From NCBI GenBank assembly GCA_964483985.1, contig CAZADS010000023.1:1-34282 (forward strand): a stretch of 34,282 nucleotides of DNA. The letters run 5' to 3'. Below, one piece after another: positions 26,360 to 34,282 of this stretch. The notes under the pieces were generated by a model. The model was not told the origin of the DNA, ran no database searches, and saw only the letters and a program-made list of their open reading frames with translations. The stretch is from CAZADS01 sp964483985 (lineage in GTDB: Bacteria; Pseudomonadota; Alphaproteobacteria; Thalassobaculales; Thalassobaculaceae). The position numbers were made by a program, and so were the translations under genes. Numbering within the stretch: position 1 is the stretch's first letter; each line of letters starts with the position of its first letter.

Positions 26360-27193
26360 CTATAAATACGTTTTATTTAAATGCCCGACTTCTAGATCAT
26401 TATTTCCAGAAATATCTTTACCCTTAGCCAACCAAAGAGGTCTTTCTTTCCAATTTACTGGATATCCCGCAAATGGGATCTCAATGTCCCGCCGCATAAC
26501 AGATATGGTAGGCATATATCGAATGGCGTAACCTGCTCTCCGACGGCATGATCGGTTCGGGCTAGATCCCTGCACCAAAAACACGTCATGTAATGATAGC
26601 TGCCCCCTCTCTAATTCTATATAATGGATCGAGGCGGAAGAGACCCTAACGCCCTCTATTGATTGGTTTAATACGAGGTAATCTCTACGCTCTGTTCGAT
26701 GTTGGTAATGGATTTTTTTATTGTGTGATCCAGTAATCACCTGCAAACAGCCATTTTTAGTATCAGATAGATCAATTGCTAACCACAAGGTGAATGTTGC
26801 AAGGGGTCGGATCGGCCAATATTGGCCATCCTGGTGCATGGGCACCTCCATACGACCCGAGCCCGGTTTACAAAATAATTGTGCGCGCCACATGATAATA
26901 TTATCACCGATCACGCCACTCACTAGTTCAACGAGGTCTATATCGAGAGCCACATCGAGAAATGTAGCATGACCCTTTGTGTCATTAGCGTCTGCCTGCG
27001 GCGTATGAACTGCGGCGAGTTGCTCAGGTCTAACGTTAGGATTTGCTCGCAAAGTTTCTTCTAACGCCAGCTCTAACCTGTTCATTGTCTCCTCTGGAAC
27101 TCGATAATTTGGAACGGCATACCCGTTTGACCAATACATACCAACTTCAAATTCAGAAAGACGAGGCATTTTCTCAACCAATTTCCAATTCAA
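26360..27193 (-). CDS. Phytanoyl-CoA dioxygenase-like protein lacking the distal iron-binding histidine
   Basis: A 277-residue PhyH-family protein. The first two iron ligands are present (VPMHQDGQYW, H120 and D122), followed by WLAIDLSDTKNGCLQVITGSH, which is typical. The third ligand, normally His in an LVHGSxPNRS-like segment, is Gln208 here: LVQGSSPNRS (codon CAG). The 2-oxoglutarate-binding region (RRRAGYAIRYMP) is kept. Family members hydroxylate small molecules in the cytoplasm. Loss of the distal His usually abolishes or strongly lowers activity, so this may be inactive or altered. It lies 98 bases upstream of the molybdopterin gene and 233 downstream of rpsL, all on the same strand. 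Confidence 0.88.
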   Translation of the reverse strand: MNWKLVEKMPRLSEFEVGMYWSNGYAVPNYRVPEETMNRLELALEETLRANPNVRPEQLAAVHTPQADANDTKGHATFLDVALDIDLVELVSGVIGDNIIMWRAQLFCKPGSGRMEVPMHQDGQYWPIRPLATFTLWLAIDLSDTKNGCLQVITGSHNKKIHYQHRTERRDYLVLNQSIEGVRVSSASIHYIELERGQLSLHDVFLVQGSSPNRSCRRRAGYAIRYMPTISVMRRDIEIPFAGYPVNWKERPLWLAKGKDISGNNDLEVGHLNKTYL

Positions 27194-27426
27194 ACATTAT
27201 AATTTATCAGATCACTTAGCGTGATTCTTAACCCTTTAATAATTAAATAACTCCTAACTTTTCGAAACTAACTATAATTAGCGCCCTCTTTAGAAACTTG
27301 TTGATATCAGTCATGGTGAGAAAAAATCCCACCAAAATTTAACCCCGCCATTAGAAGATAAAGGCAGCACCCAGACAAATTCCGTACCAGAACTTTATTA
27401 AAAAGCTTCAAAAACCACAAATTCAA

Positions 27427-27798
27427 CTATTTTGGCTTTTTACTACCATATCGGGAGCGACTTTGATTTCTATCTGAAACACCTTGTGTATCTAATGTCC
27501 CCCGCACGACTGAATAGCGAATTCCCGGCAAATCATTGGGGCCACCGCCACGCATTAACACTACTGAATGCTCTTGAAGATTATGGCCTTCACCAGGAAT
27601 ATAAGCGCCCACTTCGAAGCCATTAGTTAAACGCACCCTAGCAACTTTTCTTAAGGCTGAATTCGGCTTCCGTGGGGTTGTCGTATAAACTCGAGTGCAT
27701 ACACCGCGCTTTTGTGGGTTTGATTCTAGCGCAGGCCGCTTCGACCTCTCACGCTTTGTCTTGCGCGGTTTCCTCACAAGCTGGTTAATTGTTGGCAT
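27427..27798 (-). CDS. rpsL: 30S ribosomal protein S12, isolated and divergent at streptomycin-resistance positions
   Basis: A 123-residue S12 that aligns without gaps to Escherichia coli S12 through at least residue 95: MPTINQLVRKPR, RGVCTRVYTTTP, KPNSALRK, GEGHNLQEHS. S12 sits at the decoding centre of the 30S subunit and controls accuracy. Two normally near-invariant positions differ: Lys43 is Arg (TTTPRKPN) and Lys88 is Asn in RGGGPNDLPG, where R86 and V87 are also changed to G and P; Asp89, a methylthiolation site in some bacteria, is kept. GGGAAG precedes the ATG. S12 normally heads the str operon (rpsL-rpsG-fusA-tuf); here it is flanked by an SDR and a PhyH gene. It may be a second, resistance-type copy. 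Confidence 0.95.
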   Translation of the reverse strand: MPTINQLVRKPRKTKRERSKRPALESNPQKRGVCTRVYTTTPRKPNSALRKVARVRLTNGFEVGAYIPGEGHNLQEHSVVLMRGGGPNDLPGIRYSVVRGTLDTQGVSDRNQSRSRYGSKKPK

Positions 27799-27930
27799 TT
27801 CTTCCCTGCCCCACTGGTCTACTTATCGGATCCGAAATATGAGTTTGTTATGATCGCAAGTCAAGTATAAGAAATATTTTTATTTTAAATTACGTTAACG
27901 CAAAGACTTTTTAAGAATTGGAGTACGAAA

Positions 27931-28731
27931 ATGTCAAAAAGACTGCTTGGGAAGGTAGCAATCATAACGGGGGCCGGATGTGTAGGGCCAGGATGGGGTA
28001 ATGGGCGAGCCACTACTTATCGGTTTATAGAAGAGGGCGCTAAAGTTTTCGGTGTAGATCAGTCCGAAGACGCATTAGCGGAAACGATAGATAAAGCCAA
28101 GATACTAAAAGGGGATCTAACCACATATATTTGTAACGTCACAGATAGTGTCGCTGTGGCGAAAATGGTCGAAACGTGCATAGATCGATTTGGCCGCTTA
28201 GACGTTCTCGTTAACAATGTCGGAGGATCACGAGCAGGAGGTCCAGTGGAATTATCCGAAGAAGATTGGAATAGCCAAATTGATCAAAATTTAAAAAGTG
28301 TTTTCTTGGGATGTAAATACGCATTACCATATCTCGAAAAAGATGGTGGGGGATCAATCGTTAACATAGCTTCAACGTCAGCAATACGATGGTCGGGTTC
28401 GGCGCAAGTAGCTTATGCTGCTACCAAAGCTGGTGTCATCCAGATGTCCCGGGTGGTCGCGGTACAACACGCTTCAAAAAAAATACGAGTGAATACTGTT
28501 GTCCCTGGGCAGCTTCATACGCCTCTGGTTGAGGCGAGATTAGCCGACCAACGGGCGGGAGGTGAGATAAACGCATTGCTTTCTCAAAGGCTTTCCCGAA
28601 TCCCAATGGGTTTCATGGGTGATGGCACAGATACAGCAAATGCCGCAGTTTATCTAGCCTCTGAGGAAGCTCGGTTTGTTACCGGCACCGAAATCATCGT
28701 TGATGGTGGAATGACTGTAAGATGCGATTAA
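27931..28731 (+). CDS. Short-chain dehydrogenase/reductase (SDR, FabG-like)
   Basis: A 266-residue classical SDR. The cofactor motif is AIITGAGCVGPGWGNGRA, with a few extra residues in the glycine loop; VLVNNVGGSRAGGPVEL, the catalytic Ser in NIASTSAIRWSG, Tyr and Lys in AYAATKAGVIQMSR, and the C-terminal FVTGTEIIVDGGMTV are standard. GGAG lies seven bases before the ATG. Its start faces that of rpsL (divergent, 132 bases apart) and its end meets the TauD pseudogene end with seven bases between. The substrate is unknown: a hydroxy-acid, alcohol or sugar is typical. Confidence 0.93.
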   Translation: MSKRLLGKVAIITGAGCVGPGWGNGRATTYRFIEEGAKVFGVDQSEDALAETIDKAKILKGDLTTYICNVTDSVAVAKMVETCIDRFGRLDVLVNNVGGSRAGGPVELSEEDWNSQIDQNLKSVFLGCKYALPYLEKDGGGSIVNIASTSAIRWSGSAQVAYAATKAGVIQMSRVVAVQHASKKIRVNTVVPGQLHTPLVEARLADQRAGGEINALLSQRLSRIPMGFMGDGTDTANAAVYLASEEARFVTGTEIIVDGGMTVRCD

Positions 28732-28738
28732 TTATACC

Positions 28739-29568
28739 TCAGAAAGGTCGATCGCCAGCTATAGTTACTCTGTATCCATGTCGTATTTTGGGATAGTCAT
28801 CCCAAACAGTGCGATTCTGGACACACCGATTATCCCAAAAAGCGACCGATTTCTCTTGCCAAAGAAAACGACAATGGAATTCTGGAACCGCAATATGATC
28901 AAAAAGCATTTTCAAAATCGCATCACTCTCACTCTTTTTGAGACCCTCTATCTTTGTTGTAAAGTTTTCGTTAACAAAAATAGTTTTGCGTCTTGTAACG
29001 GGATGGTTTCGCACAATTGGGTGAAGCGCTTCTGGGTATGCGTCAGATCCATCCCTAAGTCGGCCCTTATGACCAAAACGACCACGGTGAACAGGCACTG
29101 GTTCATGCCAAGTTTGAAGATCTCCAATGAGAGTTTTTATTGGCTCTGACAAGCCATTATAGGCAGCATACATACTTGAAAACATGGTATCCATCCTATT
29201 TCCGGTATTTGGTGAAGATGAAGAATACTGCCCATTGGGGGTTCAACATCGCACGATACGTCAGAATGCCATTTCATACCTGCCACCGTCTTGGAATTTT
29301 TATCCGAGTCAATGGTTATTATCTCTCGATGCCGTTCCATGACAATAGCTGTGGGATGAATATGTAGGTCTCCAAAGTTTCTACAAAATCGTTTATGCTG
29401 GGCTAGGCTTATTTCCTGATCCCGAAAGAAAATAACTTGATATGTCATTAATGCATTATGTATTTCAGTCAACTTGTCGTTACCTAATGGCTTAGAAATA
29501 TCTATTCCATAAATCTCTGCCCCTATTAGGGGACTTATTAGCTCCACTTTTATGGTTTGCTCAACCAT
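28739..29568 (-). pseudogene. TauD/TfdA-family dioxygenase with a frameshift and a lost iron ligand
   Basis: Two overlapping minus-strand frames together form one TauD-like protein of normal length. The first (29568 to about 29195) has IGAEIYGIDISKPLGND, IFFRDQEISLAQHKRF and the iron site MKWHSDVSCDVEPP (H101, D103). The second resumes as DTMFSSMYAAYNGLSEP and runs to the C-terminus. The break is near 29192-29198, where a base is missing from the expected GG-D junction. The distal iron ligand, normally His in DNRCxQH, is Asn here (DNRCVQNR). The frameshift alone could be a sequencing error, but the ligand change supports real decay. The family hydroxylates sulfonates or similar acids. It is the last gene of the LLM-flavoprotein operon. 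Confidence 0.87.
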
Positions 29569-29598
29569 AAATTTGATATCTCCTATTTATATCAAACA

Positions 29599-31308
29599 TT
29601 ATCTTGGCAATAACAGATCAGTTATTAGCCGGATTAGCTCAACAAAACTCAATGCTATAATTCCAACCACCAAACCACCAATAGCAGCAATGGGAAATGC
29701 TATAAAATTCATATCCGACCAACAAAGATAAAATATTATCGCAAAAACAAAGAAAGAAATAAAAACAGCTCCAATGTTGCCAAATCGAAGCATAAAACTC
29801 AGCATGGGGAACTTTGCGAGTCCATTATCCTGCTGTTTCTCAAAATTTTGTATCGGCTGGACAGAACCTGTTGTATTTCGATCTCTTTTAACATCATTTT
29901 TGTGCAGGGAAGCCACTCGTTCGGCTGAGATCAATCCAAAAACGCCAGACTTTATCAATCCGCCAATATATGCCGCTTTTGAACCACCTTCTAAACCACC
30001 CGTTGTCGCACCTGCTGCCATTAAGCCTGGGATGGGTTGTCCGTTTTCATTTACCACTTGCGCATATTCATCTGTCGCTATTCCCCCCATTGTATAAGTG
30101 ATCCCTGGGCATATCGGAATAGCCATAAAAGGTGATTCCAAAATACGCCACGGTGGAATAAATTGAGATCTTGGGATCGTAAGTTTAGATAGGTTACCGT
30201 TGTCTATGGCCTCGTTGTATTCGGCAACAGTATCACATAAGGAAGAGGATGGTACATTGAGAAGAACCGCAAGTTCTTCCAATTTTTCTGCTCTATAAAC
30301 AGTACCTCCGGCCTGCTCCAGTAACGGATTTGCTGGAATACGCGCGGAACAGCCTGGATCTTTCCAAATAGCGGCATCAAAAATCGCATACAACGGACCA
30401 CTTGATGCAGCAAGAGCAAGCATATTGGTTAAGTAAACCCCACTTTGGCCTTCGTCAGCAACACGCTGTCCTTTAGAATTCACCACTATACCGGCCGTTG
30501 CAATTGCATCTATTTCCGGATAGGGCCACACGTTATCATTGTAAAATGCATCCCGACAGAGAACGTGGCCATAAAACCGTTGCATATTCGTAATTTTCGC
30601 GCCCGCTTCAATTGCCATTTGTAGTCCGTCGCCCTTACCGGTTCTGGCTCCTCTTTGAAATACTGCGCGGAAATCTGCCCCGATATAACGTTCAAAAAGA
30701 AGCTGATTAGCTTGAAAACCTCCATCTGCAAGCAATACATGGCCAGAGGACCATTCCACACCACCATCATCATTTTCGGCCACTAGCCCCACACAAGATC
30801 CTTTTTCCATTTTCAACGAAATACCTCGCGTGCGTAACAAAAACGTTCCGCCATTAGATCGAAATCTATCCACAAGCTCCCGTAAGACCACATCGGGTCC
30901 TCGGCCCTGCCAATCTATTCCTGCTTTCATAGATCGCGGTGGAGCTACGCACCAGCGGTAACCCTCCAACTGATTAAAGCTTACAAACCGAGCACCCCTT
31001 TCCTTGAGCCAATCCAAAAACCGGCTCCCTGTAATGGCTACCGCTGATGCCAATTTTGTATCTGTTTCTCCCGCCGTCTTGTCTTTGATAATAGATGTCA
31101 AATCCCCATAAGGTCTATAAGGATCAAGAAACCCAATGTGTAAAATCCCGCCTGAATATCTTGTATTACAGGCATAATCAACGCCATCCCCCTGCTCTAT
31201 TACCAAAGAATTAAGTCCTAATTCCTGTCCTCGAACGGCTGCTGTCATTCCAGCAATACCTGCACCGACAATTATAAAATCGTAATCGTTTATCCTTTTA
31301 TTCAGCAT
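29599..31308 (-). CDS. FAD-binding oxidoreductase (fumarate reductase-like flavoprotein) with a C-terminal membrane hairpin
   Basis: A 569-residue flavoprotein of the FAD_binding_2 family (fumarate reductase, ketosteroid dehydrogenase and tricarballylate dehydrogenase relatives). Features: DYDFIIVGAGIAGMTAAVRG, TRYSGGILHIG, LLADGGFQANQ, PGITYTMGGIATDEYAQV and GLMAAGATTGGLEGGSKAA. The catalytic core ends near residue 480. Then comes a linker and two hydrophobic helices (about 509-530 and 535-558), which such soluble enzymes normally lack. This suggests membrane attachment, perhaps to pass electrons to the quinone pool. It lies three bases after the LLM gene and 30 before the TauD pseudogene. 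The substrate is unknown. Confidence 0.9.
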   Translation of the reverse strand: MLNKRINDYDFIIVGAGIAGMTAAVRGQELGLNSLVIEQGDGVDYACNTRYSGGILHIGFLDPYRPYGDLTSIIKDKTAGETDTKLASAVAITGSRFLDWLKERGARFVSFNQLEGYRWCVAPPRSMKAGIDWQGRGPDVVLRELVDRFRSNGGTFLLRTRGISLKMEKGSCVGLVAENDDGGVEWSSGHVLLADGGFQANQLLFERYIGADFRAVFQRGARTGKGDGLQMAIEAGAKITNMQRFYGHVLCRDAFYNDNVWPYPEIDAIATAGIVVNSKGQRVADEGQSGVYLTNMLALAASSGPLYAIFDAAIWKDPGCSARIPANPLLEQAGGTVYRAEKLEELAVLLNVPSSSLCDTVAEYNEAIDNGNLSKLTIPRSQFIPPWRILESPFMAIPICPGITYTMGGIATDEYAQVVNENGQPIPGLMAAGATTGGLEGGSKAAYIGGLIKSGVFGLISAERVASLHKNDVKRDRNTTGSVQPIQNFEKQQDNGLAKFPMLSFMLRFGNIGAVFISFFVFAIIFYLCWSDMNFIAFPIAAIGGLVVGIIALSFVELIRLITDLLLPR

Positions 31309-31311
31309 TTC

Positions 31312-32250
31312 TTATTTATTCATTTCAGTTTTAACGTCAGCCATCAACCTCAAATGTCTTTCATGGTCCCCAGTAAATCGCAAAACTATATGACTCACAC
31401 CAGCTTCAATATAGGATTTAAGATAACCGATAACCCCTTCAATATTGCCTGCATAACACGCCTGCCGTTTGCGTAAAATATTAGCTGGGGCGCCATAATA
31501 ACTCGATAAAAAATTTTCCACACGAGATTCAGCCAATGCCGTATCATCATCGATAGAAAGTGTGAGATAAGCTGCACAAGTAATAGAATTCAAATCGCGT
31601 CCAGAATCCCCCGCGACTTTTCGCATTTTTTTCCAGCTGGTCTCAATATCTTTCACATCAGGCGTATTGGGAAACCAACCATCAAACTCTCGTCCAACCC
31701 GGAGAACATTCGATTTTCCACCACCACCCAACCAAATTGATGGGCCGTCCGTGCGATAAGGGACCGGCCCTAGCCTCGCGTCCTTTACTGACCAACGGCC
31801 TTCCCAATCGACCGTTTCACCAGTCCAAAGGGCTTTACATAACCGAAGCCCCTCCAACATGCGGCCAACCCTTTTTTCAAACGGTACACCCGCTGCCTCA
31901 AATTCCGCCCGGACATTGGGCACGTCCGTGGCAATTCCAACACCGAGAATCGTCCGTCCTTCAGAGATTTGATCTAGTGTGGATACTTGATGAGCAAGTA
32001 AAACTGGATTGCGTAAGGCCGGTAACAACACTGCGGTTCCCAACTCAACGCGTTTGGTTCTACCCGCTACTGCTGCTAATAGCGAGAGAGGTTCGTGTCG
32101 AGGACGGGCCAACAAAGAATCGCCGACCCAAATGGAATCGTATCCTAAGTCTTCAGCCCGCTCTGCCAAGCTGAGCAGGGAGGTAGCTTCCTGCCGACCC
32201 TCCATTACATTCTCTCTAGTAGGTAAAAGATACCCTATACGTGTTGTCAT
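31312..32250 (-). CDS. LLM-class flavin-dependent oxidoreductase (luciferase-like)
   Basis: A 312-residue luciferase-like TIM-barrel enzyme. It starts MTTRIGYLLPTRENV at the ATG 32248-32250; the longer frame to 32319 has no ribosome site at its start, while AGGAG lies shortly before 32250. Family motifs: LAERAEDLGYDSIWVGDS, VELGTAVLLPALRNPVLLAHQ, ILGVGIATDVPNVRAEFEAAG and GPSIWLGGGGKSNVLRVGREFDGW. Members are FMN- or F420-dependent monooxygenases or reductases. It is the first gene of an operon with the membrane-anchored flavoprotein and the TauD pseudogene, and divergent from the MDR gene, with 154 bases between starts. It differs clearly from the LLM enzyme at 4456-5517. Confidence 0.92.
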   Translation of the reverse strand: MTTRIGYLLPTRENVMEGRQEATSLLSLAERAEDLGYDSIWVGDSLLARPRHEPLSLLAAVAGRTKRVELGTAVLLPALRNPVLLAHQVSTLDQISEGRTILGVGIATDVPNVRAEFEAAGVPFEKRVGRMLEGLRLCKALWTGETVDWEGRWSVKDARLGPVPYRTDGPSIWLGGGGKSNVLRVGREFDGWFPNTPDVKDIETSWKKMRKVAGDSGRDLNSITCAAYLTLSIDDDTALAESRVENFLSSYYGAPANILRKRQACYAGNIEGVIGYLKSYIEAGVSHIVLRFTGDHERHLRLMADVKTEMNK

Positions 32251-32404
32251 CGTCTCTTTTCTCCTGATTCTGGACTTACACAGTGTCTCATTAATCTCTT
32301 TATTTGACGTAGTAAACACTCTCTCATAAGACTCACATTACTCAACTGCAATCTGGTTTAAAAATCTAATATACAGTCTTATTTACATAAATTTTGGAGG
32401 TCCC

Positions 32405-33379
32405 ATGAAAGCCGCAGTCGTCACCCAAGAAGGATTGAAAATCCTAGACATGCCCAAACCCAAACCCAAACCAAACGAAGTTCTGGTCAGAGTTCGAGCT
32501 TGTGGGCTAAATCGAGCAGACCTTATGGTTGCGGGTGGCATGGCACATGGTTCTATTGGTGGCTCTGGTACTATTGTGGGAATGGAGTTTTCTGGCGAAG
32601 TTGCTGCAATCGGTTCACATGCGCAGGGTGTAAAAGAAGGCGATCGGGTCATGTGTTCTGGAGCAGCGAGTTGGGCAGAATATGCTGTTGCTGACTGGGG
32701 ACGCACGTCAATTATACCGGATCGAAATATGAGCTTTGAGCAGGCTGCTACATTACCAGTTTCCCTGCAAACCATGCATGACGCCATTGTTACGAACGGT
32801 AAACTTACAGACGGGGAATCTATTCTAATTCAAGGAGCCAGCTCCGGCGTAGGGCTTATGGGATTGCAAATTGCAAAATTAAAGGGAGCAAAAACTGTTA
32901 TTGGGAGTTCGACTAATCACGAACGGCGTTCCAGATTGTTAGATTATGGCGCGGACCTTGCTATTGATTCCCGCGACCCTAAATGGGTAGAACAAGTACT
33001 AGAATTGACTGATGGAGATGGAGTAAATGTTATCATCGATCAACTTTCAGGCTACGTTGCAAACGATAACATCCGTTCTACGGCAATCACCGGTAGAATT
33101 GTTAACGTTGGGCGTTTAGGAGGATTCAAAGGGGAGTACGACTTCGATCTGCACGCGTTAAGACGCATCCAATATATCGGTGTTACCTTTAGAACTCGCA
33201 CCATCGAAGAAATACGGGCTATTACACAGCTCGTTAAAGATGATTTAGGGGACGCAATCCAAGCTGGAAAATTATCACTTCCTATTGACAGCAGTTATAA
33301 ATTAGAAGCAGTAAACGATGCCCTTGCCAGAATGAAAGCGAATCAACACTTTGGGAAAATCATTCTTTTAATAGATTAA
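32405..33379 (+). CDS. Quinone oxidoreductase-like MDR enzyme (zinc-free alcohol dehydrogenase family)
   Basis: A 324-residue medium-chain dehydrogenase/reductase of the QOR group. Visible features: MKAAVVTQEGLKILDMPKPK, CGLNRADLMVAGG, GMEFSGEVAAIGSHAQGVKEGDR in pieces typical of the catalytic domain, and the NADPH site LIQGASSGVGLMGLQIAKLKG. The Cys/His pattern for catalytic and structural zinc is absent, as expected for QOR-type enzymes, which reduce quinones or enoyl substrates with NADPH. GGAGG sits at good distance before the ATG. It is divergent from the LLM gene, so the two may share a regulatory region, and converges with the zinc alcohol dehydrogenase. Confidence 0.93.
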   Translation: MKAAVVTQEGLKILDMPKPKPKPNEVLVRVRACGLNRADLMVAGGMAHGSIGGSGTIVGMEFSGEVAAIGSHAQGVKEGDRVMCSGAASWAEYAVADWGRTSIIPDRNMSFEQAATLPVSLQTMHDAIVTNGKLTDGESILIQGASSGVGLMGLQIAKLKGAKTVIGSSTNHERRSRLLDYGADLAIDSRDPKWVEQVLELTDGDGVNVIIDQLSGYVANDNIRSTAITGRIVNVGRLGGFKGEYDFDLHALRRIQYIGVTFRTRTIEEIRAITQLVKDDLGDAIQAGKLSLPIDSSYKLEAVNDALARMKANQHFGKIILLID

Positions 33380-33407
33380 AAATTTTAGAGAACTCGCGAT
33401 CAGACGC

Positions 33408-33440
33408 GGTGCTATCTAGTACGTTAAGATAGATAGCACC
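33408..33440. repeat. Inverted repeat between convergent genes, possible bidirectional terminator
   Basis: GGTGCTATCTA (33408-33418) and TAGATAGCACC (33430-33440) form an 11-base-pair stem with an 11-base loop in the gap between two convergent genes. There is no T tract on either side, so Rho-independent termination would be weak, but position and stem strength suit a transcript-end hairpin for both genes. Confidence 0.6.
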
Positions 33441-33452
33441 GGAAACTTACAA

Positions 33453-34282
33453 CTAAGCGACAATCCCAAAATCGATAACCGATCGAACCACCTTACCCGA
33501 TTTCATAGCTTTAAAGCCTTCATTTATATCGTCGAGTTTTATCGTATTAGAGATCCAATCATCCAGATGGAGCCGACCCTGCATATAAAACTCTATCAAC
33601 CGGGGCATATCTACACGGAACCGATTGGAACCCATAGATGACCCTTGAATTTTGCGTTCTCGTAGAAAATCAAATCCGTGGAGTTCGATTTTTTCTCCGA
33701 ACGGTACCATCCCCACTATTGTTGCTGTACCACCCATCGCTAGCATTTGAAAACATTGTTCAGCTGTTACCTTCAAACCTAAACATTCAATTGCGTGGTG
33801 CACTCCACCTTTAGTCATTTCCATTATGCGTTCGACTGGGTCTCCATCATTGGGGTTTATAAGATCTGTGGCTCCGATCTTCGTCGCAAGCTGCAGTTTG
33901 ACTGGATTGGTATCCACAGCAATTATACGTCCTGCCCCAGCAACATACGCACCATTGATTGCCGCCATTCCAACTCCCCCGCAACCGATAACCGCTACCG
34001 TCTCTCCCATTTTAACTGCTGCGGTATTGGTAGCCGCACCAAAACCTGTCATCACCCCACAACCAATAAGCGCAGCGCGGTCCAATGGCATGTCTTTCCG
34101 TATTTTAACGACGGCATTTTCTTGAACTAACATCTGTTCAGCAAACGAGGACAGATTGAATCCTGTATGCAATTGTTCGGGTTTATCCCATTCTAATCGT
34201 CGAGCTTTCCCTGGAGGCATTTTAACATCAGTATTAGTACAAATCACCGTTCTACCTGAAGTACAATTCTCACAAGTACCAC
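33453..34282 (-). CDS. Zinc-dependent alcohol dehydrogenase, class III-like (N-terminus off window)
   Basis: The C-terminal 276 codons or so of a zinc MDR dehydrogenase, open to the right window edge. The first visible residues, GTCENCTSGRTVIC, carry cysteines of the structural zinc site. Then come GFNLSSFAEQMLV, AALIGCGVMTGFGAA, the NAD site VAVIGCGGVGMAAINGA and DLINPNDGDPVERIMEMT, as in class III/Zn-ADH and mycothiol- or glutathione-dependent formaldehyde dehydrogenase relatives. It converges with the QOR-like gene. The catalytic-zinc Cys lies outside the window, so the subgroup and substrate are not settled. Confidence 0.92.
   Translation of the reverse strand, partial: GTCENCTSGRTVICTNTDVKMPPGKARRLEWDKPEQLHTGFNLSSFAEQMLVQENAVVKIRKDMPLDRAALIGCGVMTGFGAATNTAAVKMGETVAVIGCGGVGMAAINGAYVAGAGRIIAVDTNPVKLQLATKIGATDLINPNDGDPVERIMEMTKGGVHHAIECLGLKVTAEQCFQMLAMGGTATIVGMVPFGEKIELHGFDFLRERKIQGSSMGSNRFRVDMPRLIEFYMQGRLHLDDWISNTIKLDDINEGFKAMKSGKVVRSVIDFGIVA

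Noticed and set aside
27301..27340. GGTGAGA...TCCCACC hairpin downstream of rpsL as its terminator
   Set aside because: Seven pairs with one wobble, lies about 100 bases beyond the gene end and has no following T tract on the minus strand.

Overview
The window is an AT-rich bacterial segment packed with catabolic, transport and oxidoreductase genes. There is no tRNA, rRNA, transposase, integrase or CRISPR array. The one informational gene, ribosomal protein S12 (27427-27798), has an alphaproteobacterial flavour (start MPTINQLVRKPR, C-terminal LDTQGV). Together with the mix of hydantoinase, branched-chain-type ABC importer, LLM, 2-oxoglutarate dioxygenase and GMC genes, this suggests a free-living, probably marine, alphaproteobacterium. 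That placement is inference.

Layout. 1-1383: the N-terminal part of a Baeyer-Villiger monooxygenase (runs off the left edge), a small putative lipoprotein and a SnoaL-like protein. 1384-3295: a run of three stem-loops ending in a strong terminator, then a DHA2-type drug efflux transporter. 3520-5517: two split MaoC-fold hydratase subunits and an LLM flavin or F420 oxidoreductase in one operon. 5850-6547: a decayed DmdA/T-protein-family gene, recognisable only by joining reading frames. 6591-8570: an isopenicillin-N-synthase-like dioxygenase divergent from a cupin protein. 8678-18170: the heart of the window, eight co-directional genes: threonine-aldolase-like lyase, HyuA, HyuB, a Tat-exported substrate-binding protein, two permeases and two ATPases. 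An NHL beta-propeller protein follows. 19409-20858: a small membrane protein, an SDR and a broken DUF393 (DCC) gene. 21474-27193: GMC oxidoreductase, alpha/beta hydrolase, an orphan molybdopterin hydroxylase large subunit and a PhyH-like protein lacking its distal iron ligand. 27427-27798: rpsL, outside any str operon. 27931-34282: SDR, a frameshifted TauD-like dioxygenase, a flavoprotein with an added membrane hairpin, a second LLM oxidoreductase, a quinone-oxidoreductase-like MDR enzyme and a truncated zinc alcohol dehydrogenase.

How it works together. The 8678-18170 block looks like a complete import-and-catabolism unit: a high-affinity ABC system brings in an amino-acid-like or cyclic amide compound, HyuAB opens or hydrolyses it with ATP, and the PLP lyase cleaves a beta-hydroxy-amino-acid-type product. 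Around it lies a collection of small-molecule oxidation genes, several visibly decaying (DmdA-like, DUF393, TauD; PhyH has lost a key residue).

Most notable: the S12 gene carries substitutions at both classical streptomycin-resistance positions (Arg43, Asn88) and sits among catabolic genes. It may be a divergent second copy of an essential ribosomal protein.
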